Shown piece by piece: positions 43,094-51,515 of a stretch of DNA of 64,000 bases. The stretch is from Sphingobium arseniciresistens (GTDB lineage: Bacteria > Pseudomonadota > Alphaproteobacteria > Sphingomonadales > Sphingomonadaceae): NCBI GenBank assembly GCA_029167225.1, contig JARFNK010000023.1, forward strand, positions 25,880-89,879, written 5' to 3'. A program made the position numbers and the translations under genes. Each line of letters starts with the position of its first letter. Position 1 is the first letter of the stretch. The notes beneath the pieces were generated by a model, which saw only the letters and a program-made list of their open reading frames with translations, was not told the origin of the DNA and did no database searches.

Positions 43094-44239
43094 ATGAATT
43101 TTGAATGGACTGAGGAAGAAGGCCAGTTTCGCCAGCGGCTCAGGGATTTCCTAGCCGCGACGCTGCCTGACGACTGGGAACGGTTTTCGCAGCATGGACC
43201 GGCGTCTCCGGCGCTGACCGACTATGCGCGCAGCTTTTGCGGCAAGCTCGCCGCCGACCGGCTGCTGACGCCGCACTGGCCCAAGGACATTGGCGGGGAG
43301 GGGCTTGATCCCTGGCACCAGACCATATTGGCCGAGGAGATGTGGATCGCCGGCGAGCCCCGCGGCGGCCAATATATGAACGTCAACTGGGTGGGGCCGA
43401 CGCTGATACGCTATGGCTCGGCCGATCAGCAGGCGCGATATCTGCCGCCGATTTCGGAAGGTACGGCGCTGTGGTGCCAGGGCTTTTCGGAACCGGGATC
43501 GGGTTCCGATCTTGCCTCGCTGCGCACGCGGGCCGATCGCGACGGTGACAATTATCGCGTCTCGGGCCAGAAGATCTGGACGAGCTATGCCGGCCTTGCC
43601 GACACCTGCTTCCTGGTCTGCCGGACCAGCGAGGACCGCAAGCGGGGCATTTCCATCCTGCTCGTCCCCATGGACACGCCGGGGATCACAGTGCGGCAAA
43701 TACCGTCACTGATCGGTGAGGGGGATATCCATGAAGTCTTCTTCGACGACTGCATCGTGCCGGCAAGCGCGCGGCTGGGCGACGAGGGGCAGGCATGGGA
43801 GATCATCGCCTATTCGCTCACCAATGAACGGCTCGGCATCCCGCGCTATGCGCTCGCGCGCTCGGCGCTCGACCGGGCGGTCGATATCCTGAAGCTGCAG
43901 GGCGATTTCGCCAGCGATGCCGTGAAGGTCGAGGCCGCCCATGCCGCGGCCCTGTGCGAGGCGGCGCGCATGGCGAGCTATGCCATCGTCGATCGCCGTA
44001 ATCGCGGCGAAGCTATCGGCGCCGAGTCCAGCTCCGCCCGCTTCGCGACGGTCATGGCCGAACGCCGCGTTGCCGAATTCGTCGTCGAATATCTGCCGGA
44101 AGCGCTGGCGGATGCTCATCCCTATCTCAAGATGCACCATCAGCGCGGGATCGTTGCCGGTATTGCCGCGGGGGCCGCGGAAATCCAGCTCAACATCATT
44201 GCGACCGACGTGCTCAAGCTGCCGCGGGAGCCGCGCTGA
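43094..44239 (+). CDS. Acyl-CoA dehydrogenase, large subunit of a second pair
   Basis: This acyl-CoA dehydrogenase of 381 residues has WCQGFSEPGSGSDLASLRTRA near residue 127 and QKIWTSYA near 160. The C-terminal motif is altered to GAAEIQLNIIATDVLKLPRE, with leucine where arginine is usual. It is translationally coupled (TGATG) to a smaller dehydrogenase gene, giving a second heteromeric enzyme beside the one at 40118-42360. The ATG at 43094 is chosen because the longer upstream frame runs antisense through the Rieske ferredoxin gene. Confidence 0.9.
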   Translation: MNFEWTEEEGQFRQRLRDFLAATLPDDWERFSQHGPASPALTDYARSFCGKLAADRLLTPHWPKDIGGEGLDPWHQTILAEEMWIAGEPRGGQYMNVNWVGPTLIRYGSADQQARYLPPISEGTALWCQGFSEPGSGSDLASLRTRADRDGDNYRVSGQKIWTSYAGLADTCFLVCRTSEDRKRGISILLVPMDTPGITVRQIPSLIGEGDIHEVFFDDCIVPASARLGDEGQAWEIIAYSLTNERLGIPRYALARSALDRAVDILKLQGDFASDAVKVEAAHAAALCEAARMASYAIVDRRNRGEAIGAESSSARFATVMAERRVAEFVVEYLPEALADAHPYLKMHHQRGIVAGIAAGAAEIQLNIIATDVLKLPREPR

Positions 44240-45162
44240 TGGACCTCGCCCTGACCGACGACCAGATCGCCATTCTGGATGCGATCGACTCCCTGGCAAA
44301 GCCTTTCGCGGCCGCGCCGCTGCATGATGCCGGCTTCGCCCTCACCAGCGATCTGTTGAACCGGGCGCTGATCGAAGGCGGATTTCTCGATGTCGCCTTC
44401 GATCCCGATCTGGGCGCGGTGACGGCGGCGCTTATCGTCGAGCGGCTGGCGCGGCTGCCCTATGCGATCGAGGCTGCGTCGAGCGCGCTCGTGCGCCCGC
44501 TATTGGGGGATGAGCTGCCCCAGCCGCTCTGCCTGGTCGAAGCGGGCAGGCTGACGCGGCCGATCCGGTTCCTGAAGCCGGGCGCGAGCGTCGTTATGAT
44601 CGGGCCTGATGCCGTGACCGGCTTCACGGTCGCGCCGGATCAGGTGCGGGCGGAAAACGCTCTGTTCGGCTATCCGATGGGGACGTTGCTGGTCGAGCCT
44701 ACGACGATCGAGACCATGCGCCATGATGTGTCGCCGGAGGATGTGAAGACCCGCTGGCGAGTCGCTCTTGCGGCGGAAGCGGCCGGACTGCTCGCGGCTG
44801 CGCTGGAGAGCACCGTGGCACATGTTACCGACCGCCAGCAGTTCGGCCGGCCGCTGGCGACGTTCCAGGCGCTCAGGCATCGGCTGGCGGAAGCGCAGGT
44901 CCGCACGACCGGCGTCTATTGGCTGGCCATGAAGGCGGCGGGTACGCTCGATCCCGGCGATGCAGCGCTTGCGGCGTTGCATGCGCAGGAAACCGCGCGG
45001 TTGACGGTTTATGATTTCCACCAGTTTCTGGGTGCGATGGGCATGACGCTGGAGCATCCGCTGCACCTGTGGACCTATCGCCTCAAGGCCCTGATCGGTG
45101 AACTCGGGGGGCGGGGCGTACAGGCAGTCGCGGCGGCCGAGACGATCTGGGGCGCATCCTAG
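44239..45162 (+). CDS. Acyl-CoA dehydrogenase, small subunit of a second pair
   Basis: This protein of 307 residues has a reduced acyl-CoA dehydrogenase fold. The N-terminal domain is short (MDLALTDDQIAILDAIDSL), and the motifs RQQFGRPLATFQALRHRLAEAQ and GAMGMTLEHPLHLWTYRLKAL identify the family. It starts one base inside the stop of the large subunit. Low conservation in the flavin-contact region suggests that it supports the partner and does not act alone. It is convergent with the Rieske oxygenase ending at 45301. Confidence 0.88.
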   Translation: MDLALTDDQIAILDAIDSLAKPFAAAPLHDAGFALTSDLLNRALIEGGFLDVAFDPDLGAVTAALIVERLARLPYAIEAASSALVRPLLGDELPQPLCLVEAGRLTRPIRFLKPGASVVMIGPDAVTGFTVAPDQVRAENALFGYPMGTLLVEPTTIETMRHDVSPEDVKTRWRVALAAEAAGLLAAALESTVAHVTDRQQFGRPLATFQALRHRLAEAQVRTTGVYWLAMKAAGTLDPGDAALAALHAQETARLTVYDFHQFLGAMGMTLEHPLHLWTYRLKALIGELGGRGVQAVAAAETIWGAS

Positions 45163-45254
45163 GACACGACGAGCCGAAGCGCGTAGGGCAGTAGACTCCC
45201 TGAATCTGGCCGTCCGCAAGGCACCTCTTTTCCAGCGATGCTACAAAAGGTCCA

Positions 45255-45283
45255 ACGCGACCGGCGAGTTTCGCCGATCGCGT
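45255..45283. terminator. Hairpin between convergent genes
   Basis: ACGCGACCGGCG (45255-45266) and CGCCGATCGCGT (45272-45283) form a 12-base stem with one mismatch in the gap between the dehydrogenase pair and the Rieske oxygenase gene. It has no T run, so it is moderate evidence of termination. Confidence 0.5.
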
Positions 45284-45300
45284 CAGCCATCCTCCCGCCT

Positions 45301-46701
45301 TCAAAAGCCCAGGTCGAGGATCTTTCCGTCGAAATTGCCACCCAGCTTCTGGTTGGCCGCCGCCAGCTTGTCCTTGGGCAGATCCTTCAGATAGCCGTCG
45401 ATGATCCGCTGATAGTTGCTGATCAGCCCCTCGATATCCTTCGACAGGCGCATGAAGTCGAAGCCGCCGGCGTGCATGCCCTTCTGCTGCAACGGGATGT
45501 TGGAATAATCCTGCCTCGGGATTTCCGGGAATTGATTGCTGTCATAGGGCAGGATGACAGGCTCCATGACGGGGGCGGGCTCTTCGCCTTCGGGATAGAA
45601 GGTCAGCGACCAGAGTTCGAACATGCAGCTTTCCGGCCCCAGCGGACGGATGCGGTAGGACGACATGCTGGAGAAGATCGGCAGCAGGAAATAATGCGGG
45701 AAGATGAACTCGACCGCGTTGATCGGGTCGGAGACCGCGACGGCGTTCAGGTCGGGCACCGGCTCGCCCTTGGCCTTGAGTTGCTTGGCAATCTGGTCCT
45801 GGACGATGCCATACCACATCGGCACCGCCTGCATCGGATCCTCCGGCAGGTCGACATCGACCAGCTGCCGGGCGATTTCCACTTCCTTGGGATGGACCAT
45901 GCCCGCCATGCCCGCGCTGAGCAGTTCGATATGCTTGAACTGCGCCTTGATATTGTCGCGCACGCTCAGGTTGGGGTTGATCGGCTGGCCGATGCCGCCC
46001 GTGTCCATGCCGTACATGCTGTTGTAGAGCATCGGCACTGCCTGTTGCAGCTGGGGGTGCGTCCGCATGACGTGATAGCCCTCCATGAAGGCTTCCATCG
46101 CGATCTTCCAGTTGGCCGGCAGGACTGTGGCATACCACCATTCGGCGCGCAGCTTGCTTGCGCCATGGGCCTCGATCCGGTCGAGCACCGGGCCGATGCT
46201 GTCGCGGAAGGACGGCGCGTTATCATCGAAATTGATGAAGGCGCAGCCGATCGCGAGCTCGACCCGGCATTCCTTGAGCGCGAGATCCTTCTCGTCCAGC
46301 TGGCCTTCGCTGAACATGTGGCGGCCATAGACGAAGGTGTTCTTGCCATCCATGTTCCAGCGCCAGCCGTGGAAGGGGCATATGAAGCCCCGGCCGGCGC
46401 AGTTGCCGTGGCTGCCCTCGTTCAAGGGGACGCCGCGATGGCGACAGGCATTGTGATAGGCTTTCACCCCGTCCTTGGTCCGCACGACCAGTACCGAGTG
46501 GCCGAGATTGCTATATTCGATCCAGTCGCCGACATTGGGGATCTGCTCCAGTCGGCAAGCCATTTGCCAGACATGCGGCCACAGATCCTCGGACTCGCGG
46601 CGGAAAAATTCCTCGTCATAATAGCGCGCGGTCGGAATCCGTTCGGGATCCGTTATCTCGAACGGAACGGACATGCCCGCCGTCGTTACACCCTCTGCCA
46701 T
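45301..46701 (-). CDS. Rieske non-haem iron oxygenase, alpha subunit
   Basis: This ring-hydroxylating-type oxygenase alpha subunit has 466 residues. The Rieske cluster ligands are Cys86, His88, Cys108 and His111. The mononuclear iron site is in NWKIAMEAFMEGYHVMRTHP near residue 210. No beta subunit or reductase gene is adjacent, which fits single-component-type alpha3 enzymes such as steroid or terpenoid hydroxylases. Electrons may come from the ferredoxin at 42455. GAGG precedes the ATG at 46701. The neighbouring CoA transferase on the same strand suggests a shared pathway. Confidence 0.93.
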   Translation of the reverse strand: MAEGVTTAGMSVPFEITDPERIPTARYYDEEFFRRESEDLWPHVWQMACRLEQIPNVGDWIEYSNLGHSVLVVRTKDGVKAYHNACRHRGVPLNEGSHGNCAGRGFICPFHGWRWNMDGKNTFVYGRHMFSEGQLDEKDLALKECRVELAIGCAFINFDDNAPSFRDSIGPVLDRIEAHGASKLRAEWWYATVLPANWKIAMEAFMEGYHVMRTHPQLQQAVPMLYNSMYGMDTGGIGQPINPNLSVRDNIKAQFKHIELLSAGMAGMVHPKEVEIARQLVDVDLPEDPMQAVPMWYGIVQDQIAKQLKAKGEPVPDLNAVAVSDPINAVEFIFPHYFLLPIFSSMSSYRIRPLGPESCMFELWSLTFYPEGEEPAPVMEPVILPYDSNQFPEIPRQDYSNIPLQQKGMHAGGFDFMRLSKDIEGLISNYQRIIDGYLKDLPKDKLAAANQKLGGNFDGKILDLGF

Positions 46702-46812
46702 CTTATCCCTCGTCGGTTTTCCTGATTGGGGACGGAGGGTATAGGCTGGGCAGGGGCGTTCAAGGGAGATCGCACGCTGCGCCCCCTTCCATCGCCGCAC
46801 CGATAGAATCGC

Positions 46813-47991
46813 CTATTCTGTCGGCAACTGCTCGCTGATTTCGGCCAGTATTTCCTCTGTATGCGCGCCCAGCCTCGGCGCGCCGCCGGCAACTTTGCCC
46901 GGCGTCTGCGAGAACCAGGTCGGTACGCCGGGAAAGCGCACGGGGCCTTCCGGCGTCTCCACCGTTTCGAAGAAGCCTATGGCGTTGAGATGTTCGTTAT
47001 CGAACAGCTCATCCGTCGTGCGCAGCGGTGCGGCGGGGATGTGCAGCCGTTCGAGCAGATCCAGCCATTCCTGCGTCGTGCGCTCGGCAAATGTCTCGCC
47101 CAGCAGGCCATAGACCCGGTCGATCTGCGCGGCGCGCTTCGTCAGCGTGTCGAACTCCTCGGTCGCCCAAAGAGGCTTCACCTCGTCGACAAAGGCATTC
47201 CAGTGCTTGTCGTTGTAGACGAGCGCCGCGACATAGCCGTCCTTTGTCTTGTACGGCTTGCGGTTGCGGGCGACCACGCGGTGATAATGTGCCTGCCCCA
47301 GCGGCGGGTTGAAGAGCATGCCGCTGGCATGTTCGGTGAGCATGAAGGAGGCCATGGTCTCGAACATGCTGACTTCGACCTCCTGACCCTCGCCGGTGCG
47401 TTCCCGATGGAAGAGCGCCATCATCGTTGCATAGAGGCCGGTGAGGCCGGCAACCTTGTCCGCGATGATCGTCGCGGCGAAATCGGGCTTGCCGGTCATC
47501 AGTTCCTGCAGGTGCGGGATGCCGCATTCCGCCTGGATCGTATCGTCATAGGCGGGCTTGTCGCCATCCGGGCCACGGCGGCTGTAGCCATAGCAATTGG
47601 TGTAGACGATGTCGGGCCGGATGGCCTTCACCGCCTCATAGTCGAAACCCAGCCTGCCGATCGCCTTGGATCGCATCGAGTGGATGAAGACGTCTGCGGT
47701 CGCGATAAGGGCGCGCAGGCTTGCCTTGCCCTGTTCCTGCCGCAGGTCCAGCACGACGCTGCGCTTGCCGCGATTGACGTTGGTGAAGACGCCGCCAAGA
47801 TCCGGCGTAGGGCCGGCATTGATGAAGCGGGTATTGTCGCCCGCTGGCGGCTCGATCTTGATCACGTCCGCGCCCATGTCCGCCATGATCTGCGTGGCAT
47901 AGGGGCCAAAGACCATGCTGGTGAGATCGACGACCCTTATGCCTGCCAGTGGACCGGTTTTCCCGCTGCCTGTGGCCGTGCCGTTTTCCAT
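46813..47991 (-). CDS. CaiB/BaiF family CoA transferase
   Basis: This class III CoA transferase of 392 residues has standard domain order. The N-terminal signature is [32 protein letters not shown], with NVNRGKRSVVLDL following. The catalytic aspartate is expected in KPAYDDTIQAECG near residue 150. It would exchange CoA between organic acids, probably activating a pathway intermediate. It is 111 bases upstream of the Rieske oxygenase on the same strand and divergent from the acyl-CoA dehydrogenase at 48154. Confidence 0.93.
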   Translation of the reverse strand: MENGTATGSGKTGPLAGIRVVDLTSMVFGPYATQIMADMGADVIKIEPPAGDNTRFINAGPTPDLGGVFTNVNRGKRSVVLDLRQEQGKASLRALIATADVFIHSMRSKAIGRLGFDYEAVKAIRPDIVYTNCYGYSRRGPDGDKPAYDDTIQAECGIPHLQELMTGKPDFAATIIADKVAGLTGLYATMMALFHRERTGEGQEVEVSMFETMASFMLTEHASGMLFNPPLGQAHYHRVVARNRKPYKTKDGYVAALVYNDKHWNAFVDEVKPLWATEEFDTLTKRAAQIDRVYGLLGETFAERTTQEWLDLLERLHIPAAPLRTTDELFDNEHLNAIGFFETVETPEGPVRFPGVPTWFSQTPGKVAGGAPRLGAHTEEILAEISEQLPTE

Positions 47992-48057
47992 CCGATCATC
48001 CTCGCTTTCCTGTCATCGGCTAGGGCAAGACCAGCGCGAAATCCATGTGCAACCAGT

Positions 48058-48069
48058 TCGCCCCGCCGA
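48058..48069. promoter_or_regulatory. Candidate operator, near copy of TCGCCGGGGCGA
   Basis: TCGCCCCGCCGA (reverse complement TCGGCGGGGCGA, one mismatch) lies in the 162-base divergent region between the CoA transferase and acyl-CoA dehydrogenase genes. Confidence 0.35.
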
Positions 48070-48153
48070 TATGTGGCCCGGTTCGATTGTGCCCCCATGG
48101 GGTGGCTGCTACCCCGTCAAGGGTCAAAAGGCCGCATATTGGGGCGTAAATCC

Positions 48154-49320
48154 GTGAACTTTTCCTATACCGACGACCAGCAGAACATCCGGGATGCCGT
48201 CCTCAATCACTGCAGCCAGTTCTCCGACGAATATTGGCTGGAACGGGACCGCGAGGGCGAGTTCCCCTTCGGTTTCTATGCCTCCATGGCCGATGCCGGA
48301 TGGCTGGGCGTGGCCATGCCGGAAGCGGTCGGGGGCGCCGGGCTGGGCATCGCCGAGGCCGCGATCATGATGCAGGCGGTGGCTGAGGCGGGTGGCGGCA
48401 TGACGGCCGCCTCGACCATCCATGGGCCGGTATTCGGGCTTGAGCCGATCGAGCTGTTCGGCACGGAAGAACAGAAGCAGCGCATGATCCCGCCGATCCT
48501 ATCGGGCGCGGAAAAGATGTGCTTCGCGGTGACGGAGCCCAATGCCGGCCTCGACACCACCAAGCTCAAGGCCCGTGCGGAGAGGCAGGAGGGCGGCTAT
48601 CTCGTCAACGGCGAGAAGATCTGGATCACCAACGCCCATGTCGCGGACAGGATGATGCTGCTCGCCCGCACGACGCCGCTCGATCAGGTGAAGCGCAAGA
48701 CCGATGGGCTCTCGCTGTTTTTCACCGCGCTCGACCGGACGAAGATCGAGCATCGGCTGATCCCCAAGATGGGCCGCCATGCGGTGGGCTCCAACATGCT
48801 GTTCATCAACGATCTGTGGATCCCCGAGGAAGACCGGATCGGCGCCGAGGGCGAGGGTTTCAAGATCATCCTGAAGGGGCTGAACCCCGAACGCATCCTG
48901 CTGGGGGCCGAGGCGATCGGCATTGGCCGCAACGCGATCGCGCGTGCGGCGCGCTATGCCCGCGAACGGGTGGTGTTCGATCGCCCCATCGGGATGAACC
49001 AGGGCATCCAGCATCCGCTCGCGAAGTGCTGGGCGCAGCTGGAGGCGGCGAACCTGATGGTGATGAAGGCGGCGACCCTCTTCGACAAGGGCGAGGAGTG
49101 CGGGGTAGAGGCCAATGCGGGCAAATATCTCGCGGCGGAAACGGCGTTTGAGGCGTGCCATACCGCGATGCTGACGCTGGGCGGCATGGGCTATGCGCAG
49201 GAATATCATGTAGAACGGCTGCTGCGCGAGGTGCTGATCCCGCGCACGGCCCCGGTGAGCCCGCACATGATCCTGAATTTCCTTGCGGAAAAGGTGCTGG
49301 AACTGCCCAAATCCTATTGA
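48154..49320 (+). CDS. Acyl-CoA dehydrogenase
   Basis: This full-length acyl-CoA dehydrogenase has 388 residues and no obvious small partner. CFAVTEPNAGLDTTKLKARA lies near residue 128, EKIWITNAH near 155, and the C-terminal LGGMGYAQEYHVERLLREVLIPRTAPVS region is intact. The start is GTG at 48154; the open frame upstream is antisense to the CoA transferase gene. It begins a plus operon with a CoA-ester lyase, a CoA transferase and a hydratase, a coherent set for desaturation, hydration and cleavage. Its last codons are part of a small tandem duplication. Confidence 0.92.
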   Translation: MNFSYTDDQQNIRDAVLNHCSQFSDEYWLERDREGEFPFGFYASMADAGWLGVAMPEAVGGAGLGIAEAAIMMQAVAEAGGGMTAASTIHGPVFGLEPIELFGTEEQKQRMIPPILSGAEKMCFAVTEPNAGLDTTKLKARAERQEGGYLVNGEKIWITNAHVADRMMLLARTTPLDQVKRKTDGLSLFFTALDRTKIEHRLIPKMGRHAVGSNMLFINDLWIPEEDRIGAEGEGFKIILKGLNPERILLGAEAIGIGRNAIARAARYARERVVFDRPIGMNQGIQHPLAKCWAQLEAANLMVMKAATLFDKGEECGVEANAGKYLAAETAFEACHTAMLTLGGMGYAQEYHVERLLREVLIPRTAPVSPHMILNFLAEKVLELPKSY

Positions 49321-49346
49321 AGATCGCCCAATTCTGTTGAAGATCG
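49306..49346 (+). repeat. Imperfect tandem duplication across a stop codon
   Basis: CCCAAATCCTATTGAAGATCG (49306-49326) is followed directly by CCCAATTCTGTTGAAGATCG (49327-49346). The unit includes the last codons and stop of the acyl-CoA dehydrogenase, so the gene's 3' end has been copied once and has since drifted. Confidence 0.75.
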
Positions 49347-49362
49347 AAGGACAAGAAAGACG

Positions 49363-50250
49363 ATGCCCGAAACACCGCTGATCAAGATGCGGTCCTGGCT
49401 GTTCGCGCCGGGCGATAGCGAAAAGAAGATGGCGAAGGCCGCCGATGGATCGGCGGATATCGCCCTGTTCGACCTGGAAGATGCCGTCGCCACCGAAAAC
49501 AAGGCGCTGGCCCGCCAGATCGTGCATGATTTCCTCAAGGCGCGCGACACCGGGCGGGAGCGGCTGTGGGTGCGGGTCAATCCGCTGGACGGGCCCTATA
49601 CGCTGGACGATCTGGCCGCGATCATGCCGGCCCGGCCGGGCGGCATCATGCTGCCCAAGGTCTATGGCCGGCAGGATGTCGAACTGCTGGATCATTATCT
49701 TTCCGCCCTGGAAGCCGCCAACGGCATCGAGAAGGGCTCCACCCCCGTTATCGTGCTCGTCACGGAGACCGCCGAGGCGATGTTCCATACCGGCGACTAT
49801 AAGGGTGCGCCGCGCGTGGTGGCGCTGACCTGGGGCGCGGAAGACCTGGCCGATTCCATCGGCGCCAGTTCCAACCGCAATACGGACGGCAGCTATGGCT
49901 TCACCTATGAGCTGGCGCGCAGCCTGTGCCTGCTCGGCTCGGCGACCGCCGGGGTTACGGCAATCGAGACGATCCAGGGCGACTTCCGTGATCTCGACGG
50001 CCTGCGTGCCCGCGCGGAAAAGGTCCGGCGAGATGGCTATCGCGGCATGCTGGCGATCCACCCCGCTCAGGTCGACGTCATCAACGAGGCGTTCACGCCC
50101 TCCGAGGAGGAAATCGCCGAGGCGCAGGCGATCGTCGATATCTTCGCCGCCAATCCGGGCGTGGGGGCCATCGGCTACAAGGGCGGGATGCTTGATCGCC
50201 CCTATCTCTCGCGCGCCGAGCAGCTGTTGAAGCAGGCGGGACGGCTGTGA
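49363..50250 (+). CDS. CoA-ester lyase, HpcH/HpaI aldolase / citrate lyase beta family
   Basis: This TIM-barrel lyase of 295 residues is related to the citrate lyase beta subunit and malyl/beta-methylmalyl-CoA lyases. RSWLFAPGDSEKKMAKA near residue 12 opens the barrel. The metal and substrate residues are in VTETAEAMF and LTWGAEDLADSIG near residues 138-170. It would cleave a hydroxyacyl-CoA in retro-Claisen or retro-aldol fashion to a short acyl-CoA and a carbonyl compound. It sits between an acyl-CoA dehydrogenase and a CoA transferase (4-base overlap with the latter). Confidence 0.92.
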   Translation: MPETPLIKMRSWLFAPGDSEKKMAKAADGSADIALFDLEDAVATENKALARQIVHDFLKARDTGRERLWVRVNPLDGPYTLDDLAAIMPARPGGIMLPKVYGRQDVELLDHYLSALEAANGIEKGSTPVIVLVTETAEAMFHTGDYKGAPRVVALTWGAEDLADSIGASSNRNTDGSYGFTYELARSLCLLGSATAGVTAIETIQGDFRDLDGLRARAEKVRRDGYRGMLAIHPAQVDVINEAFTPSEEEIAEAQAIVDIFAANPGVGAIGYKGGMLDRPYLSRAEQLLKQAGRL

Positions 50251-51515
50251 TTGAGACGGATGCCGCTGGCCTGGATCTTCGCCAGTTCCTGCGGCGCGGT
50301 GATCGCATCGTCATGGGCCAGGCCTGCGGCGAGCCAACGACGCTGATCGATGCACTGATCGCTCAGGGCCGGGACATTGGCGATCTGTCGGCCTTCATCG
50401 CCACCAGTTTTTCCGGCCAGTTCACGCCGGAGACGGCGGAGAGCTTCTCGCTGGCCAGCATGGGTGCGATCGGTGCGCTGCGATCGATGACAAAGGTCGG
50501 GAAACTCGCCGTCATCCCCGTCCATGTCAGCCAGGTCGGCCCGATGATTTCCGCCGGCATCATCGGCTGCGACGTCGCGATGATTCAGGTAAGCCCGGCG
50601 GACGCGGACGGCAACCATAGCTGCGGCCTGATCAGCGATTATGTGCGCGCGGCGGTCGACAAGGCGCGGGTGGTGATCGCGGAGGTCAATGCCGCCGTGC
50701 CCTATACGCCGGGTGAAACGATCCCGGCGTCGGCCATCGATGTCGCGGTGCATGTCGATCGTCCCCCGGTCGAGGTGGCGCCCGCGAAGATCGGCGAGAT
50801 GGACGAGGCGATTGCCCGCCACTGCGCCGGTTATATCGGCGACGGTTCGGTCATCCAGACCGGCGTGGGCGCCGTGCCCGATGCGATCCTGCGGCTGCTC
50901 AAGGACCGCAAGGATCTGGGCGTGCATTCCGGGATGCTGGGCGATGGGCTGGTGGACCTGGCCGAGGCCGGTGTGCTCACCAATGCCCGCAAGGAGATAG
51001 ACACGGGCGTCTCGGTCAACGGCGCGTTGATCGGCACCCGGCGGCTCTATGACTGGGCGCATCGCAACCCCGCGATCCGCATGTGCGCGACCAGCTATAC
51101 CCATGATGCGGCGGTCCTCGGGCGCCTCTCCCGCCTCGTCACGATCAATTCCGCGCTGGAAGTGGACCTGACCGGGCAGGTTAATGCGGAACAGTCCGGC
51201 TCGGCCTATCTGGGCGGCACCGGCGGGCAGGTGGATTTCGTGCGCGCTGGCAGCCGTTCCCCCGGCGGCCGGTCGATCATCGCGCTGTCGGCTTCGGCGA
51301 AGGGCGGCACGCTCAGCAAGATCGTCTCCGCGCTTTCCGGGCCGGTGACGACGGCGCGCAGCGACGTGGACGTGATCGTGACCGAATATGGCGCGGCGGA
51401 GCTGAAGGGGCAGACGCTGGCCGAGCGCGCGCGCCGGCTGATCGCGATTGCCCATCCCGATTTCCGGGAGGCGCTGGAGCGGGCGGCGCATGACATCTTC
51501 CAGAGGGGATTTTAG
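50247..51515 (+). CDS. Acetyl-CoA hydrolase / 4-hydroxybutyrate-type CoA transferase
   Basis: This class I CoA transferase family protein has 422 residues. The region INSALEVDLTGQVNAE near residue 300 contains the glutamate that forms the CoA thioester in relatives. GTGGQVDFVRAG follows, and the C-terminal VTEYGAAELKGQTLAERARRLI is typical of 4-hydroxybutyrate and acetyl-CoA transferases. It would move or release CoA from a short product of the preceding lyase. The start is GTG at 50247, overlapping the lyase stop (GTGA). The next gene starts directly after its stop. Confidence 0.92.
   Translation: MIETDAAGLDLRQFLRRGDRIVMGQACGEPTTLIDALIAQGRDIGDLSAFIATSFSGQFTPETAESFSLASMGAIGALRSMTKVGKLAVIPVHVSQVGPMISAGIIGCDVAMIQVSPADADGNHSCGLISDYVRAAVDKARVVIAEVNAAVPYTPGETIPASAIDVAVHVDRPPVEVAPAKIGEMDEAIARHCAGYIGDGSVIQTGVGAVPDAILRLLKDRKDLGVHSGMLGDGLVDLAEAGVLTNARKEIDTGVSVNGALIGTRRLYDWAHRNPAIRMCATSYTHDAAVLGRLSRLVTINSALEVDLTGQVNAEQSGSAYLGGTGGQVDFVRAGSRSPGGRSIIALSASAKGGTLSKIVSALSGPVTTARSDVDVIVTEYGAAELKGQTLAERARRLIAIAHPDFREALERAAHDIFQRGF

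Noticed and set aside
46861-48153. Apparent 431-residue N-terminal extension of the acyl-CoA dehydrogenase at 48154
   Set aside because: It is antisense to the CaiB transferase and has no domain similarity; the GTG at 48154 gives a protein of normal length.
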